In this document: in pieces, positions 49,941-61,320 of the stretch
How the letters are laid out: each line of letters begins with the position of its first letter
How positions within the stretch are numbered: position 1 is the first letter of the stretch
Source: Terana coerulea
Lineage: Eukaryota; Basidiomycota; Agaricomycetes; Polyporales; Phanerochaetaceae
NCBI GenBank assembly: GCA_024811115.1
Contig: JAKOGH010000859.1
Coordinates: 30,562 to 94,561, forward strand
Direction: 5' to 3'
Length of the DNA: 64,000 bases
Position numbers and translations under genes: made by a program
The notes under the pieces: model-generated
Told to the model about the DNA's origin: nothing
The model's input: the letters and a program-made list of their open reading frames with translations, nothing else
Database searches by the model: none

Positions 49941-50970
49941 ATGGCCACGCTCCCTATCCCGCTGAACGACGGCACCGCCATCCCGTGGCTGGCGTACGGC
50001 ACCGGCACCGCGCTGTATGGGCAGGACGCGAGCAAGGAGGTCGAGGCCGCGATCAAGGCCGGTTTCCGGCACATCGACGCCGCGCAGATGTACAAGAACG
50101 AGGAGCACGTCGGGGTGGCCATCGCCGCAGCAGGCGTGCCGCGCTCGGAGCTGTACATCACGACAAAGCTGGACAAAATCCCCGAGGGCCAGACGGTGCG
50201 AGACACCCTCGTCTCGTCCTTGAAGAAGCTGCGGCTGGACTACGTCGACCTGTTCCTGATCCATATGCCGATTTTCCACGAGGATCTGCAGGCGACGTGG
50301 AAGGGGCTAGAGGAGGTCAAGCAGGAGGGGCTGGCGAAGAGCATCGGAGTGTCCAATTTCTTGCCGAAGCATCTGAAGGCGATCTCGGAGGGCGCGACTT
50401 TCGCTCCGTCCATTAACCAGGTATGTAGGGTAGCGAAGAATGCGGTTGGCTGTTTTTACATGCCTCCAGATTGAATACCATCCATACGTCTTCAAAGCCT
50501 CAACTCCCATTTTTGATGCACACGAAGGCAAGAAGATTGCCACGTCGTCCTATGGCGGCCTGTCACCCATCATCAGAGCCAAAGGGGGCCCCATAGACGG
50601 CTTGCTCGCGAACGCCGCCAAGCGCATCGGCGCAGAGACGGGCAAGTCTGTCACTGAGGGCCAAGTGCTTCAACTCTGGCTGCGGAAGAAGAACATCGTG
50701 TGCATCACGTAGGCTTCACCTTGCTTAGGTTGCCTTCTGGAGTTGCTGATCGCTTTGTAGGACGACCTCAAAACCCGAGCGGCTCCAGGAGTACTTGGCT
50801 GTGGGGAGTTTGCCTGACTTGACCGACGCGGAGGTGCAAGAGATTGACCAGGCAGGGTCCACGGTTCACCACCGGTTCTTCGTAAGTCTTTCTTGACATC
50901 TATTATGTATCAATTTCGCTAATTTTACGCTGGTATTCAGGCCAAGTGGATAGACTCTGAGAAGTTCTAA
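49941..50970 (+). CDS. Aldo-keto reductase, paralogue 2
   Basis: Intact three-intron copy. It starts MATLPIPLNDGTAIPWLAYG. The tetrad is in GFRHIDAAQMYKNEEHVGVA (Asp, Tyr), ELYITTKLDKIPEGQ (Lys) and YVDLFLIHMPIFHEDL (His). The signature is GLAKSIGVSNFLPKHLKAIS. Exon 2 onwards reads IEYHPYVFKASTPIFDAHEG, VLQLWLRKKNIVCIT and TTSKPERLQEYLAVGSLPDL. The C-terminus is HHRFFAKWIDSEKF. Open codons upstream of the chosen ATG do not include an earlier ATG close by. Introns match those of paralogues 1 and 3 in position and phase. The position after the tetrad His (MP) is shared with paralogue 3. Its function is not known beyond the family. Confidence 0.88.
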
Positions 50971-51731
50971 GAGCATAGAGGGGCTTTTTAGAAAGTTGAC
51001 CCAGTGAATGTTAGGACATGTAACATACTATCAGTGCAAGCAATACGCACCGTCGTTATCCGCAGAAACATCTTCTTGCGCTCCTTAACAGCCTCGAGTA
51101 TGGTTTCAAGAGTTCTTTAATGGCTACCATTTGTCGATCTCAGCACAGTACAAGTAAACACCTCATGACACTAATGTTGAACCGTCTTCAACGCCAGCAG
51201 AGTACTTACGTACCACTACCACCTTTGAAAAGAGCCGTTGAGTTACTCATGATTGGACACAAACTACAGGTGTCACTCACCAACTTGCGACTAAGGATAC
51301 CATGGACTCGTCGTTGACCATGGTGCAGTCCGAGTCTGAAGGTCTGTTGACTTGAAGTGTACTATGTGGATGGCCGCGCCCAAAGCTCGGCATCCCCGCT
51401 CAGGCGCCCATTCTCACCCGGTCCGAGATCGGTGCCCGCTCGCGGCTTACTAATCCGGCAACACCGTCGGCTTTGCCTGAGCTCGCCACTGCGCACGACG
51501 TCAAAGGGGCGGTGGAAACAGCGAGCACGGGCGGCATGCCCACCCACGCCATGCAAAAGTTCTTACAAATAAAAGACATGCGGGTAAATAGTTGCGGCGG
51601 ACGGCATGACGCAGCTGAGCTACGATATAAAGTGCCTTGAGAACCGGACGGTGAGCACCATCCCAAACTCCTGCGACTTCACTCACAGCTCAACCTTTCA
51701 TTCTCGACCTCCAGAGTCAACGCATACAACC
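50971..51731. other. Intergenic between AKR genes 2 and 3
   Basis: About 760 bases, with the promoter of AKR gene 3 at its right end. Nothing else is recognised. Confidence 0.5.
51626..51631 (+). promoter_or_regulatory. TATA box of AKR gene 3
   Basis: TATAAA lies about 100 bases upstream of the ATG at 51732 and is followed by a CT-rich stretch. This also argues against the upstream in-frame start at 51606. Confidence 0.55.
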
Positions 51732-52759
51732 ATGTCTTCCGCTCCTACGACCGTCACTCTCCCCGACGGCGCCGCCGTGCCTTGGCTCGCGTTCGGCTCG
51801 GGCACCGCCCTCTGGCAGCAGGACGCGAGCGCGCAGGTCGCCGCCGCCCTTCGCGCAGGCTTCCGGCACATCGACACCGCGCAGATGTACGCGAACGAGG
51901 CGTCCGTCGGCGCCGGCATCGCCGCCGCCGGCGTCCCGCGCGCGGAGCTCTACATCACGACGAAGCTCGACAAGCTGCCCGCGGGCAAGAGCGTCGAGGA
52001 CACCCTGCACGCGAGCCTCACGGCCCTCGGCCTGGAGTATGTGGACCAGTTCCTAATCCACATGCCGCTCGACCACGCGGACCTGCAGGCGACGTGGAAG
52101 GAGATGGAGGCGATCAAGGCGAAGGGGCTCGCGCGCACGATCGGCGTGTCCAACTTCCAGCCGAAACACCTCGACGTCCTCCTCACGGACGCGACAGAGA
52201 AGCCCGCCATCAACCAGGTGCGCCCACACCCGGTCTCTCTGCATGGCATACATAGCTGACGATCGTCCAGATCGAGTACAACCCGTACCTCGTCAAGGCG
52301 ACCCAGCCGCTGCTCGACTACCTGGAGGCGAAGGACATCGCCGTCTCTGCGTACGGCGGCCTCAACCCCGTCACGCGTTTTGCGGACGGCCCCGCGAGCG
52401 GCGTCCTCGAGCGGCTCGCGCAGAAGCTGAACGCGTCCCAGGCGCAGGTCCTGCAGCTCTGGCTCCGCAAGAAGAACATCATCGCCGTCACGTACGTCCA
52501 ATTCGTCTCAGTCATTTGCGGGTGAGATGCTGAACTTGGACTGCGGTGCAGTACGAGCAAGAACGACAAGCGCCTGGCGGAATACATCCGTACGGCAGAG
52601 CTGCGCGACCTCACTGACGAGGAGGAGCGTGAGTTAGACGAGGCGGGTTCGAAAGCTCATCACCGTGTCTGGGTAAGCTTCGAAAACCCTCACTTCCCTC
52701 AAGGCTCTTGACGCTGAAGCGCTGCACACTAGGCAACCTGGGTCGACGAGGGCTTGTAA
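51732..52759 (+). CDS. Aldo-keto reductase, paralogue 3
   Basis: Intact copy, GC-rich. It starts MSSAPTTVTLPDGAAVPWLA. The tetrad is in GFRHIDTAQMYANEASVGAG (Asp, Tyr), ELYITTKLDKLPAGK (Lys) and YVDQFLIHMPLDHADL (His). The signature is GLARTIGVSNFQPKHLDVLL. Downstream exons read IEYNPYLVKATQPLLDYLEA, VLQLWLRKKNIIAVT and SKNDKRLAEYIRTAELRDLT. The C-terminus is HHRVWATWVDEGL. The three introns are at the same positions as in the other copies. The open frame extends upstream of the ATG to 51606, but the TATA box at 51626 makes a start at 51732 more likely. The 0.3 kb after it is the shared 3' flank with the transhydrogenase gene. Confidence 0.88.
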
Positions 52760-53055
52760 AGCTAACCTGTGGTTCTCCTCCAGGATAACCCAGACGATAC
52801 GCATACCGTCCGCACGCAGTTACTGAATTACCCTGTACACCATGCGCATGTCCGAAGTCCGACAAATGAAATAGTTCTCGTCCGTATTCAATCCCTTTTT
52901 GCCCCATTTGTTCCGTATGTGGTTGCAAGGCATATTTACTCTGATCAGATACAGACATGTGATGTACAACAAGAAAGAGTCCATGAAGATACACAGGTAT
53001 TTTACATTCGACATACGCATGTGGCGGAGCAGGTTTCGTGCTACGGAAGACGCGC

Positions 53056-56000
53056 TTAGCTGCCGCGGCTTTCAAGGCCATGCTTGATAGCTACCAAACG
53101 CATCAGCTCCAGCTCCACGGGACATACATGTGTGGCACTAACCTTCGCATGTATCCTTGGCATCGCCGAACAGCATCTTCGTCCCAGGCATGTAGAACAT
53201 CGGGTTCGGTACGTCCGCTTTACCTCCACGTCAGCGCGCATACAAGAAGCTCAGATGCAAGGAGACAGACCATAACCACTCGACATGCCGCGCTTCATGA
53301 CGATGACCTGCTTGCTCTTCCACGCGTGCAGGACGGGCATGCCCGCGATTGCTGAACCCGCCTCGAGCGCGATCGGGTTTACGGTGTCGTTCGCGCCGAT
53401 GACGAGCGTGACGTCCGTCTCCCCAAAGTCGTCGTTGATCTCGTCCATCTCGAGCACAACTGCCGCCACCGCCCACGTCCATCAGCACAGGTCTCGCACG
53501 ACAAAAACGAAGGAGGACGCACTGTCGTACGGCACGCTCGCCTCCGCGAGCAGCACGTTGCACTGCCCGGGCATGCGCCCCGCGACGGGGTGGATCGCGA
53601 AGCGCACGGTCGCGCCGCGCGCGCGTAGGGTACTCACAATTTCCGCGATCGCGAACTGCGCCTTCGCGACGGCCATGCCATAGCCGACGACGAGGATGAC
53701 GCTGTCCGCGTTGCTCAGCGCGTCGACCGTCTCGTCCACGTTCGTCTTCGTGATGCTGCCCTCGATCTTGTAGTCAGCCTGCGCGGTCGGCGAGCCGATG
53801 CCGCCGAAGAGGACATTCGTGAGCGTGCGGTTCATCGCGACGCACTGTACACAGATCAGGGTTAGTGTGCAGCAAGCGGTACATCAGGCACCTCCAGGTG
53901 CGACATACCATGATGTACGATAGGATGGAGCCGCTGACGCCGATCAGGGACCCAACGGTGGTTAGCAATGGGTTGTCCAGCATAAAGCCTTCAGCAACCA
54001 GTGCAAAGCCGGAATACGCATTCAATACGGTGATCACAACCGCTGAAGATAGCGTATTAGCAAACCCATTTCCCAACGAAACACGCGCATATACTCACGC
54101 ATATCGGCACCTCCAATCGCCGCTGTAGTTGTAAACCCCTTCACGAAGCTCAGCACCGCGTTCGTGCCAAGATACGCCGCCGCTATCAGGGGCACCGTCG
54201 GCTTGGACGTCACGAACGCACCCATGGCGGCAACGTTCGTCGCCAGCAACGAGCTGTTGATGATGTGCTTCCCAGGGAGCGCGAGCGGGCGCGAGGACAT
54301 CCTGCCGGCGAGCTTGAAGAACGCGACGACGCTACCCGTGAACGTCACGCCGCCGATGAGCACGCCGAGGTACGCGGTGACGAGGTGCAGCGTCGACGCA
54401 TGCCCGACGTCGCTCAGCACGCTCGCGATGCTCGTCAGCACCGCCGCGAGCCCGACGACGGAGTGCAGCGCCGCGACCATCTGCGGGAGCTCGATCGCCG
54501 TGATGCGCCGTCCGATGATGGTGCCCGCGCCGCCTCCCAGGGCTGCCACCATCGCGAACTGCGCAAGGACTTCTGGGGAGAAGCCGACGGCGGCGAGGGA
54601 TGCGAGGATGCCGGAGCCGACGCCGAGGATACCGAGGATGTTACCCTGGCGCGCGGTGGCTTGGGAAGCAAGGCCAGAAAGGGAGCCAATGCACAGCAAG
54701 CTGCTGGTGAGGTAGCCTGCTTGGACAAGCCCTGCCATTCCGGTGCTAGCAGCCGCGAGGAAGCCGCCGGTGAATACAACGGCAGGGACAGTGTACAGCC
54801 AGTTGTACTCTGGTGGGTCAGTCGCGCCTGTTCCCGGCAACATCAGTACATGCAGAAAGTCAAACACTGAATGCTCACGTTTAAACATATCTAGCATGCG
54901 CTTCGTAATGACAAACCCGCCTGCGACGTTCACACTGGCGAGCAGCACCGAGACTGCACCAAGGACTTGAGGGATAGTCTCCGGCATCAGTCCTCCACCC
55001 ATAACGTACAAGCCTCCAATACCAACCATACCTGACCCAGCACTCTTCAGCACCAAACTACGCGCATAGATCCACCACACTCACCAGAAATAGCGTTTGT
55101 TACGGACATCAACGGCGAATGCAGCGCAGGCGCGACACCCCATACGACGCGGTACCCGATCATTCCAGCGAGACCGAACGTGATAAAGTTGCCCATGAAC
55201 AGCGGATCGGTCATCTTCCCAACCGCGACCGCGGTGCCCATGCCTGCCGTGATCGCTGTGACCTCGGTCTTGGCCTTCTGCCAGGGCGTGATGGCCTTCT
55301 CCTCCGCCTCTTTGAGCGACGTGGGTGGAGGCGCTACAACCGGCGGCGGTGCAGGGCGCGGTGCAGGCGGGATGGGCGTGCCGTCATGCAAAACGATGGA
55401 GCCGCGGACAACTTCGTCCTCGAGGTTGATACCGAATTGGCCAGCGCTGGGGCCGATGGATAGGAGGAATTTGGTGATGTTGTTGGAGTAGAGCGTCGAG
55501 GATTGGGTAGGTAGCCGAGATGGAAGGTCCGGAGTAGCCTGCAAGGCAAGCTGAGTCAACGAAATTCGGATGGACGTTTGACTATGCGACTTACCGATGA
55601 TTGTCACACCCTTGTACGTAGCGAGTTCGCCCGGTTTCGTCACTGCACAGTTGCCTCCAGTCTCAGCCGCCAGATCCACGATGACAGAGCCCTGCTTCAT
55701 GACGGAAACCATCTCCTCCGTGATTAACTTCGGCGCCGGTTTACCAGGTATGAGCGCGGTGGTGATGATAATGTCGACGTCCTGAGCCTGCTCCTTGAAC
55801 AACGCCATCTCAGCCTCGATGAACTCCTTCGACATCACTTTGGCATAGCCGCCGCCGCCTTCGCCGGATTCCTGGATATTGACTTCCAGGAACTCCGCGC
55901 CAAGAGATTGGACCTGCTCCCGCGCAGCAGCGCGAGTGTCGAAGCCGCGGACGATGGCACCCATGCGACGAGCCTACATACAAGTCAGCAGCGAATACAT

Positions 56001-56834
56001 ACGGCACAAGTGGGCACTCACCGTGGCGATGGCACTAAGACCAGCCACGCCTGCACCAATGACCAGAACCTTGCATGGCGGAATTTTGCCAGCTGCCGTG
56101 ACCTGACCGGTGAGGAACCTTCCGAAGTGGTTAGCAGCCTCCAGAACTGCCTTGTAACCTGCGATGTTGGCCATAGAGCTGGAATATACAGTCAGTATGG
56201 GCTATATGCCGTCCAAGCGTCACAAAGCTCACCTGAGGGCATCAAACACTTGTGCCCGCGAAATCCGTGGTATCATCTCCATCGCGAACGCAGTCGCCTT
56301 TCTCTGCGACAGAGCTTCGACGATTTCCTTGCTCTGATTGGGATACAGGAACGAAATGACCGTGGACCCTTCCTTCACTTTCTCCGCCTCTCCACCGAAT
56401 ACCGGGGGCCGGACTTTGAGCAGGATATCAGAGGTCGAGAATACCTCGTCGCGATCGACCAATATCGCGCCCGCGGCTCTGTACTGCTCATCTAGAAACT
56501 GAGCCTGTGCTCCCGCGGTCTTTTCTATGAGCACACGAGCGAAGCCTTTCTTCAAGAGTACGCCGACGTTCTGGGGTGTAATAGCGACTCGATGTTCATT
56601 TGGGTAGATTTCCAGGGGTACTCCGACCGTCAGAGATGCGTAAGGTATACCTACGCTGAAGTTCAGATTTATACCATGCACGCAGCAATCATGAGCACGT
56701 ACCGGTTGTCTCAGGTGTCGCCGGAGCACTCGCTTTCTGTTCATCTCGGAGAGATGTGGTTGTGTGGTAACTGCGAAACGAGAGCGATACTGCGAGCACT
56801 TTTTCAGGACACGTTGCATACCGAAGCTGGCCAT
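53056..56834 (-). CDS. Mitochondrial proton-translocating NAD(P)+ transhydrogenase, alpha-beta fusion
   Basis: Inner-membrane enzyme that uses the proton gradient to reduce NADP+ with NADH, supplying mitochondrial NADPH. It starts [20 protein letters not shown], a basic mitochondrial presequence. Domain I (NAD binding) includes [20 protein letters not shown], then [20 protein letters not shown] and [15 protein letters not shown]. Domain II has many membrane segments, for example [20 protein letters not shown] and [20 protein letters not shown]. Domain III (NADP binding) includes [20 protein letters not shown], then [20 protein letters not shown] and [20 protein letters not shown]. The end is [13 protein letters not shown]. 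All in one reading, about 1,070 residues, with alpha before beta as in other eukaryotes. One extra base near 55531 breaks the frame before [11 protein letters not shown]. About ten introns. Confidence 0.9.
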
Positions 56835-57352
56835 TGCGCACCTTGTTTCGCAGGCCTGCTCGCAGGCAGCCTTCTTACCGCCATCCACGCTCCCAACGAA
56901 CAGCATCGAGCCATCCTGAGGTCCAGCATCGCTCGTGTGCCAGGTCCCTCGTCGCGTCGTTGTCGTCGTTGTCGTCGTTGTGATCGTCGTGGTTCAAGTT
57001 GTCGACGTTCGGATATCCGGTTTCGATACAAATCCGAAGATCTAACGCCATGCTGCTACGCTGGGAATTGAATACGTTTTGGTCACGGTACGAGTTCGAG
57101 GCGACGGGCATGTGAGAGTTAAGTTTCCCTCGGTTTGATGCCATCCAGTTTCCCCACGTTTCCCCGCACTTTAGCACAGACACCGGTATCTCGGGGACTA
57201 GACACACAGGGGATATGAAAGAAAGGCTAAGTAAGGCTAACTACCGACAACATACACAGACGAGCACGCAACAGAGATCCAGGGCCAGTACAGATAGCGA
57301 AGGAGAGTACATAGTAGGAGGTATGGATGAACGGCCTCGGTGACGATCATCC
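56835..57352. other. Intergenic upstream of the transhydrogenase
   Basis: About 520 bases with a short GTC/GTT repeat. No gene is seen. Confidence 0.5.
56951..56992 (+). repeat. Trinucleotide microsatellite (GTC/GTT)
   Basis: About 40 bases made of GTCGTT and GTCGTC units, located 120-160 bases upstream of the transhydrogenase start, in its 5' region. Confidence 0.7.
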
Positions 57353-58585
57353 TCATTTGCTGATCTCCTTCTCGAGCTCGACGAGATCCTTCACATGTGG
57401 ATGATTCCACAAATCTTCTGCGGCTGCTGACCCAATGGGTGGTAGGGGATTCCTCGGCTTGCCTCCGTAGCCGTACAGTTTCTCCAGGAGGTACTTCGTT
57501 CCAGCTACTCCCGCGTTTGCGACTGTGAAGTCTCCTCGGGCGACGATTCCCTGCACCCTTTGGGCTTCGGGAAGAACGGAGGGGTCCTTCAGGGTAGCTG
57601 CAGAGAGCTTGAAGAGATGGGCGACAGAATGCTGTGATACCATTCGTCAGAGCTCAGTGGCACAGTAGTGGAAGGACGCATACATACAGGTGCGATGTTG
57701 GCCAACCCTGTAATCGCGCCGTGCCCATTGACGTACAGAGACGGTAGCAGGAAGTCTGTGTATCCGCCAAGGACAATGAATTCCGAGTTTGAGGTCTTGC
57801 GAGGATGACTCTGAGTGAATGCAGGTTCTGTCACACTCGCACATACTCTGGTCAGTTTTCCCACATTCCCGCATCTAGCCTGAACATTAGGCCCAGGTTA
57901 CGACTCCATTCCCGATAACAGTTGACGTACGTGAGTTTGACACCGACAATATTCGGGTTCTCCGCCGCCAACTCCGTGATCAGGTCCGAGTCTAAGTCTA
58001 TTCCTCCGCTGGCTCCGGGGTCTTTGCACAAAGTGGCAACGTGAGACCAAAAGTCAAAGCCGCGGAGTCGAATCGGCTCACAGTTGTATAACAGAACCGG
58101 GATTGGACTCGCCGCGGCGACCAGTTCGTAATGTGCTTTCAAGGCAGCCTTGTTTCCACTAAGAACTGCAGCGAAGTACCCGCTGGTGATCACGATGGCG
58201 TAGTCGGCGCCCGCTTGCGCAGCGGCGTTGCACAATAGGATAGTCTCCCGTGTGCTCGCCGCTCCGGTGCCAGCAATGATCGGTACGTCCTGGAATCCTG
58301 CCTGATCCAACACACGTCGTGCGGTTTGAATCAGCGTCGTGCGTTCTTCCGGTAGCAAGTGGATGGCTTCGCCATTTGAGCCCGCCAGGAGAGGCCAAAC
58401 ACCTGCGTCGACGACCCGCAAAAGGTGCGTCTCAAATGCCGCAAGATCTGAGGACACCAAGAGTCGTGAGCTGGTTGAGTAGTGTACTCAAAGTCGGAGA
58501 ACGTACCCAGATCCTCAGTGTCAGGTTGGAAAAATGACGGGATGGGACAGTATACGCCGGGTCTCAACAGGCGGTTGCTCGCCAT
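57353..58585 (-). CDS. Dihydrodipicolinate-synthase-family aldolase/lyase
   Basis: Class I (Schiff-base) aldolase of the DHDPS/NAL family, probably a cytosolic sugar-acid or hydroxy-oxo-acid lyase. It starts MASNRLLRPGVYCPIPSFF. The pyruvate-binding loop is LLAGSNGEAIHLLPEERTTL. The catalytic Tyr is in VLLYNYPGASGGIDLDSD after removal of an intron. The Schiff-base Lys is in NIVGVKLTCGNVGKLTRV. The C-terminal half contains GYTDFLLPSLYVNGHGAITG and VANAGVAGTKYLLEKLYGYG and ends LVELEKEISK. Introns have good GT-AG sites and the frame is intact. In filamentous fungi this subfamily includes L-threo-3-deoxy-hexulosonate aldolase of galacturonate breakdown and 4-hydroxy-2-oxoglutarate aldolase-like enzymes. 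Lysine is made in fungi by the aminoadipate route, so a true DHDPS role is unlikely. Confidence 0.85.
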
Positions 58586-59773
58586 GGTGACACTTCAATC
58601 GTTGTGCCTGGGGAGAGAGAGTACAGCGGCACACATCAAAAGTAGTTTAGTTATACGCCTCAGGTTTCAATGGACCGGCCCGCTCTGTATGATGTCAGAC
58701 TATACAGAGGGTCCGTATCTGTGTGTTCTTTCCTGTGAGGTCTTGCAATCGTTCCCATGCACATAACATAAGTCAGCTGTGGAAGACGCCAGGAGGTCCG
58801 AAACTCTCGACTGTGGTCCAATGCATTTGATACGAGATAAGTGTTCTGTGCTTCAGAGACCGGTGAACGGTACCGCAAGACGTTTCATATCGTGGCACCG
58901 GACGGCCGACGGGACGTAACATCGTCAGCCCCAAAGCTCATGAGATAAAATGAGGTAACCTGGGAAGGTCAGACGTCAGGAGAACATGCCGAAACGAATG
59001 GTCAGGATGAATATATACGTGATTGCGTACCGTCTGTGAGGTCCAGTCCATCCGTGCAGCTGGCTCAGATGACTCTCCACGTCTTCTCAAAGCTAAAGGA
59101 TTTGGGATTTTGACAGCCAGGCATCTCAAAAGAATTGCAGGGTGGAGGGGCTGGAGGCAACAAAGGAAGCTGGCATGCCCCGCCTATTTGGTTCGCGGAT
59201 TGAGATACCGCTGCGCATTGTGAGCAGTTCAACGAAGAGCTGGCTTTGAAGACGAAAGTAAAAGAGAAATGTTGTTCGAGTTTGATTAGAGAGGGCAAGA
59301 TATGGCCAGAGTGTCGGCGAGTAGGTTTTCGCATCGTCGTCTTCGCAGTGTAAAACAAAGCCAGTACTGCAAACTTCAAAATCGGGCGTCGACTAGGTGG
59401 CTGGGCGCTCCGACAAATCGTGATCCGCTGATGCGTCAAACTTTGCTCAGCTCACCAGTCAACGTAACATCCGAATGCCGACGACTCTCATGTTGGCTTT
59501 CAACAGGCTTTCAATGAGACTCGCTGTGATTACCCAATTCATCAATCACATCTCCTCCATGCAACGTGTCACGACCTCGCGTTTGAAACAACAATCAGGG
59601 AGTACATAACACGCAGTCAAAAGACGAGGAGTAAAATGTAGTTGGGGAGGAGGAACGAGTCCAAGAAATGAGAATAGTCAATCGCAGAAGAGAGAAAAAG
59701 GATGGGAGACATGAGGGAAGGTAAGAAGGAACGAGGAGAGGGGAGAGTAGACGGCCGGCGATTGTGTACGCGT
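58586..59773. other. Intergenic between the aldolase and the trypsin-fold gene
   Basis: About 1.19 kb. Open frames near 59065-59439 and 59595-59837 are low-complexity or unrecognised. No gene is supported. Confidence 0.5.
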
Positions 59774-61320
59774 TTAAAAGACTTGGTGGTTGAAGTCGGC
59801 GTGCGGATACATGACTTGGAGCTTCTCGAGGGCCCACCAGGCCGGGGTGGCAAAGGTGACATGGCTACTCGCGCCTCCTGACATGCCAGAGTGGAGGATA
59901 CCGACCATTTTACCCATGCCATCGAAGATGAGCGAGCCTGAGTCGCCCTTGGCGGAGAACGGGCCGGACTCTTTGTCGTAGTTATAGATGGCGAGTTCCA
60001 CAGACTCGATGCCAAGCTCGTCGCAAAGGTAGGCCTCCGTGCCAGTAGCGTCCCGCCGTAAGGTCGGTGGCGCTCCCGACCTTCATGACGATGAAGCAGG
60101 GCTCACCGTTGCTGTCGAAGCCATCGGGATTTGCAAGGAGCTGGCGCGAGACGCAACCGTTGATCGTGATCTAGCGATCGGTGGGGAACTTGAACGCCGC
60201 CTTACTGTTAGCGAGCGGGTAGAACATGTCGGTGAGTTCCCCGGGAGAATACTTGACTCCTGAAGGTTGTTTTATTAGACGAGGTTTTTATGAGAAATGA
60301 GAAAGATGAGGCAAAACGCACCCAAGTCGACGACATTGCCCCTGAAATTAGGCTTGAACCTCGCCTCGTCAAGCTCGAAAGTACTAACGTCGAGGGTGAA
60401 GCGGCCACCGCCGGCATCGGCGGAGATCTTGGGAGCCCAATCGACGTGGCCTATGTTTCGGCGCCCAAGCTGAAATTGACGGTTTCCACAACTTGAGCGA
60501 GTTGAGGAGGTGCGCCAGCACCCATAAACTCGTAGTCGACGTTGGTGCTCTTGCGGAGCACATGGCAGTTACTAACGGCGAGGACCCTAGCGCTGGCGTC
60601 GCCGTGCTTGTCTTTGTTCTCGTGAAAGAAGAACGTGACGCTGCCCTGAGCATCGTCGGCCTCCCTCTCCTCAGTAGCGATAGGCATGCCGAGCGCAGTA
60701 GTCAGGCAGCGACGATGGTAGTGGGTGGAGTCAGTGTCGGTGGTGTCCCGCAGAAGGGGTACCCTAACAACCTCTGCACTAGTGGAGTCTGCACTACCCC
60801 TCGTACCACTCTATCACGGCTCCCTCGACCCCATTGGCCTCGAGCAAAGCGAGAATTTCTAGGGAAGCGTCGTGCGCGCTCTCGGCCGTCGTGGAGTTGA
60901 GATGAGTCGAAATCCAAATAACGATGGGACCGCGACTGCTGTTTCCGTCTTCGTCGTGGGTGATGAAACGGGTGGTTTTAATAGCTGAGTAACGTATTTT
61001 ACGAGAGCTCAAGAGGTCGCAGATCTATGGAGCGACAACATCCCAGACAGCGTTGAGCTGCGTGCAAAAAACTCCATGGACGGTCTTGGCAGGGGATGAG
61101 GGAATCCACCCTTGGGGACGCTGGGGAAGGGATTTGTTTGGAGATCCGAGCGATACAGTCGCTCAGGAGGATCGTCCGAGAGACCGTGGTAGTAGTTGGT
61201 CTTCTCGGGCCAGTCGGTGATATGGTCAGGGAGACAGCGGTGGCAGTCGGCTTGGAGGTAGTCATCAGGAAACGGTGCGCGGTAAAGACAAGGATGGACG
61301 GTCATCCTAGGTCTGTTCAT
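59774..61320 (-). pseudogene. Damaged gene for a Polyporales trypsin-fold protein of unknown function
   Basis: Member of a large uncharacterised basidiomycete family with a chymotrypsin-like C-terminal fold. The N-terminus reads MNRPRMTVHPCLYRAPFPDD, YLQADCHRCLPDHITDWPE. The middle has PIVIWISTHLNSTTAESAHD and EREADDAQGSVTFFFHENKD. The C-terminal part has the serine-protease loop GPFSAKGDSGSLIFDGMGKM and GILHSGMSGGASSHVTFATP and ends YPHADFNHQVF. Damage: in-frame TAG at 61025-61027 (where APQICDLLSS would continue) and TAG at 60171-60173 (after FKFPTDR). One-base breaks occur near 61090, 60790, 60470 and 60040. The coiled-coil segment that family members usually carry between the middle and C-terminal parts seems missing. 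Some frame breaks could be sequencing errors, but two stops plus the missing segment suggest real decay. Family comparison is from memory. Confidence 0.6.
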
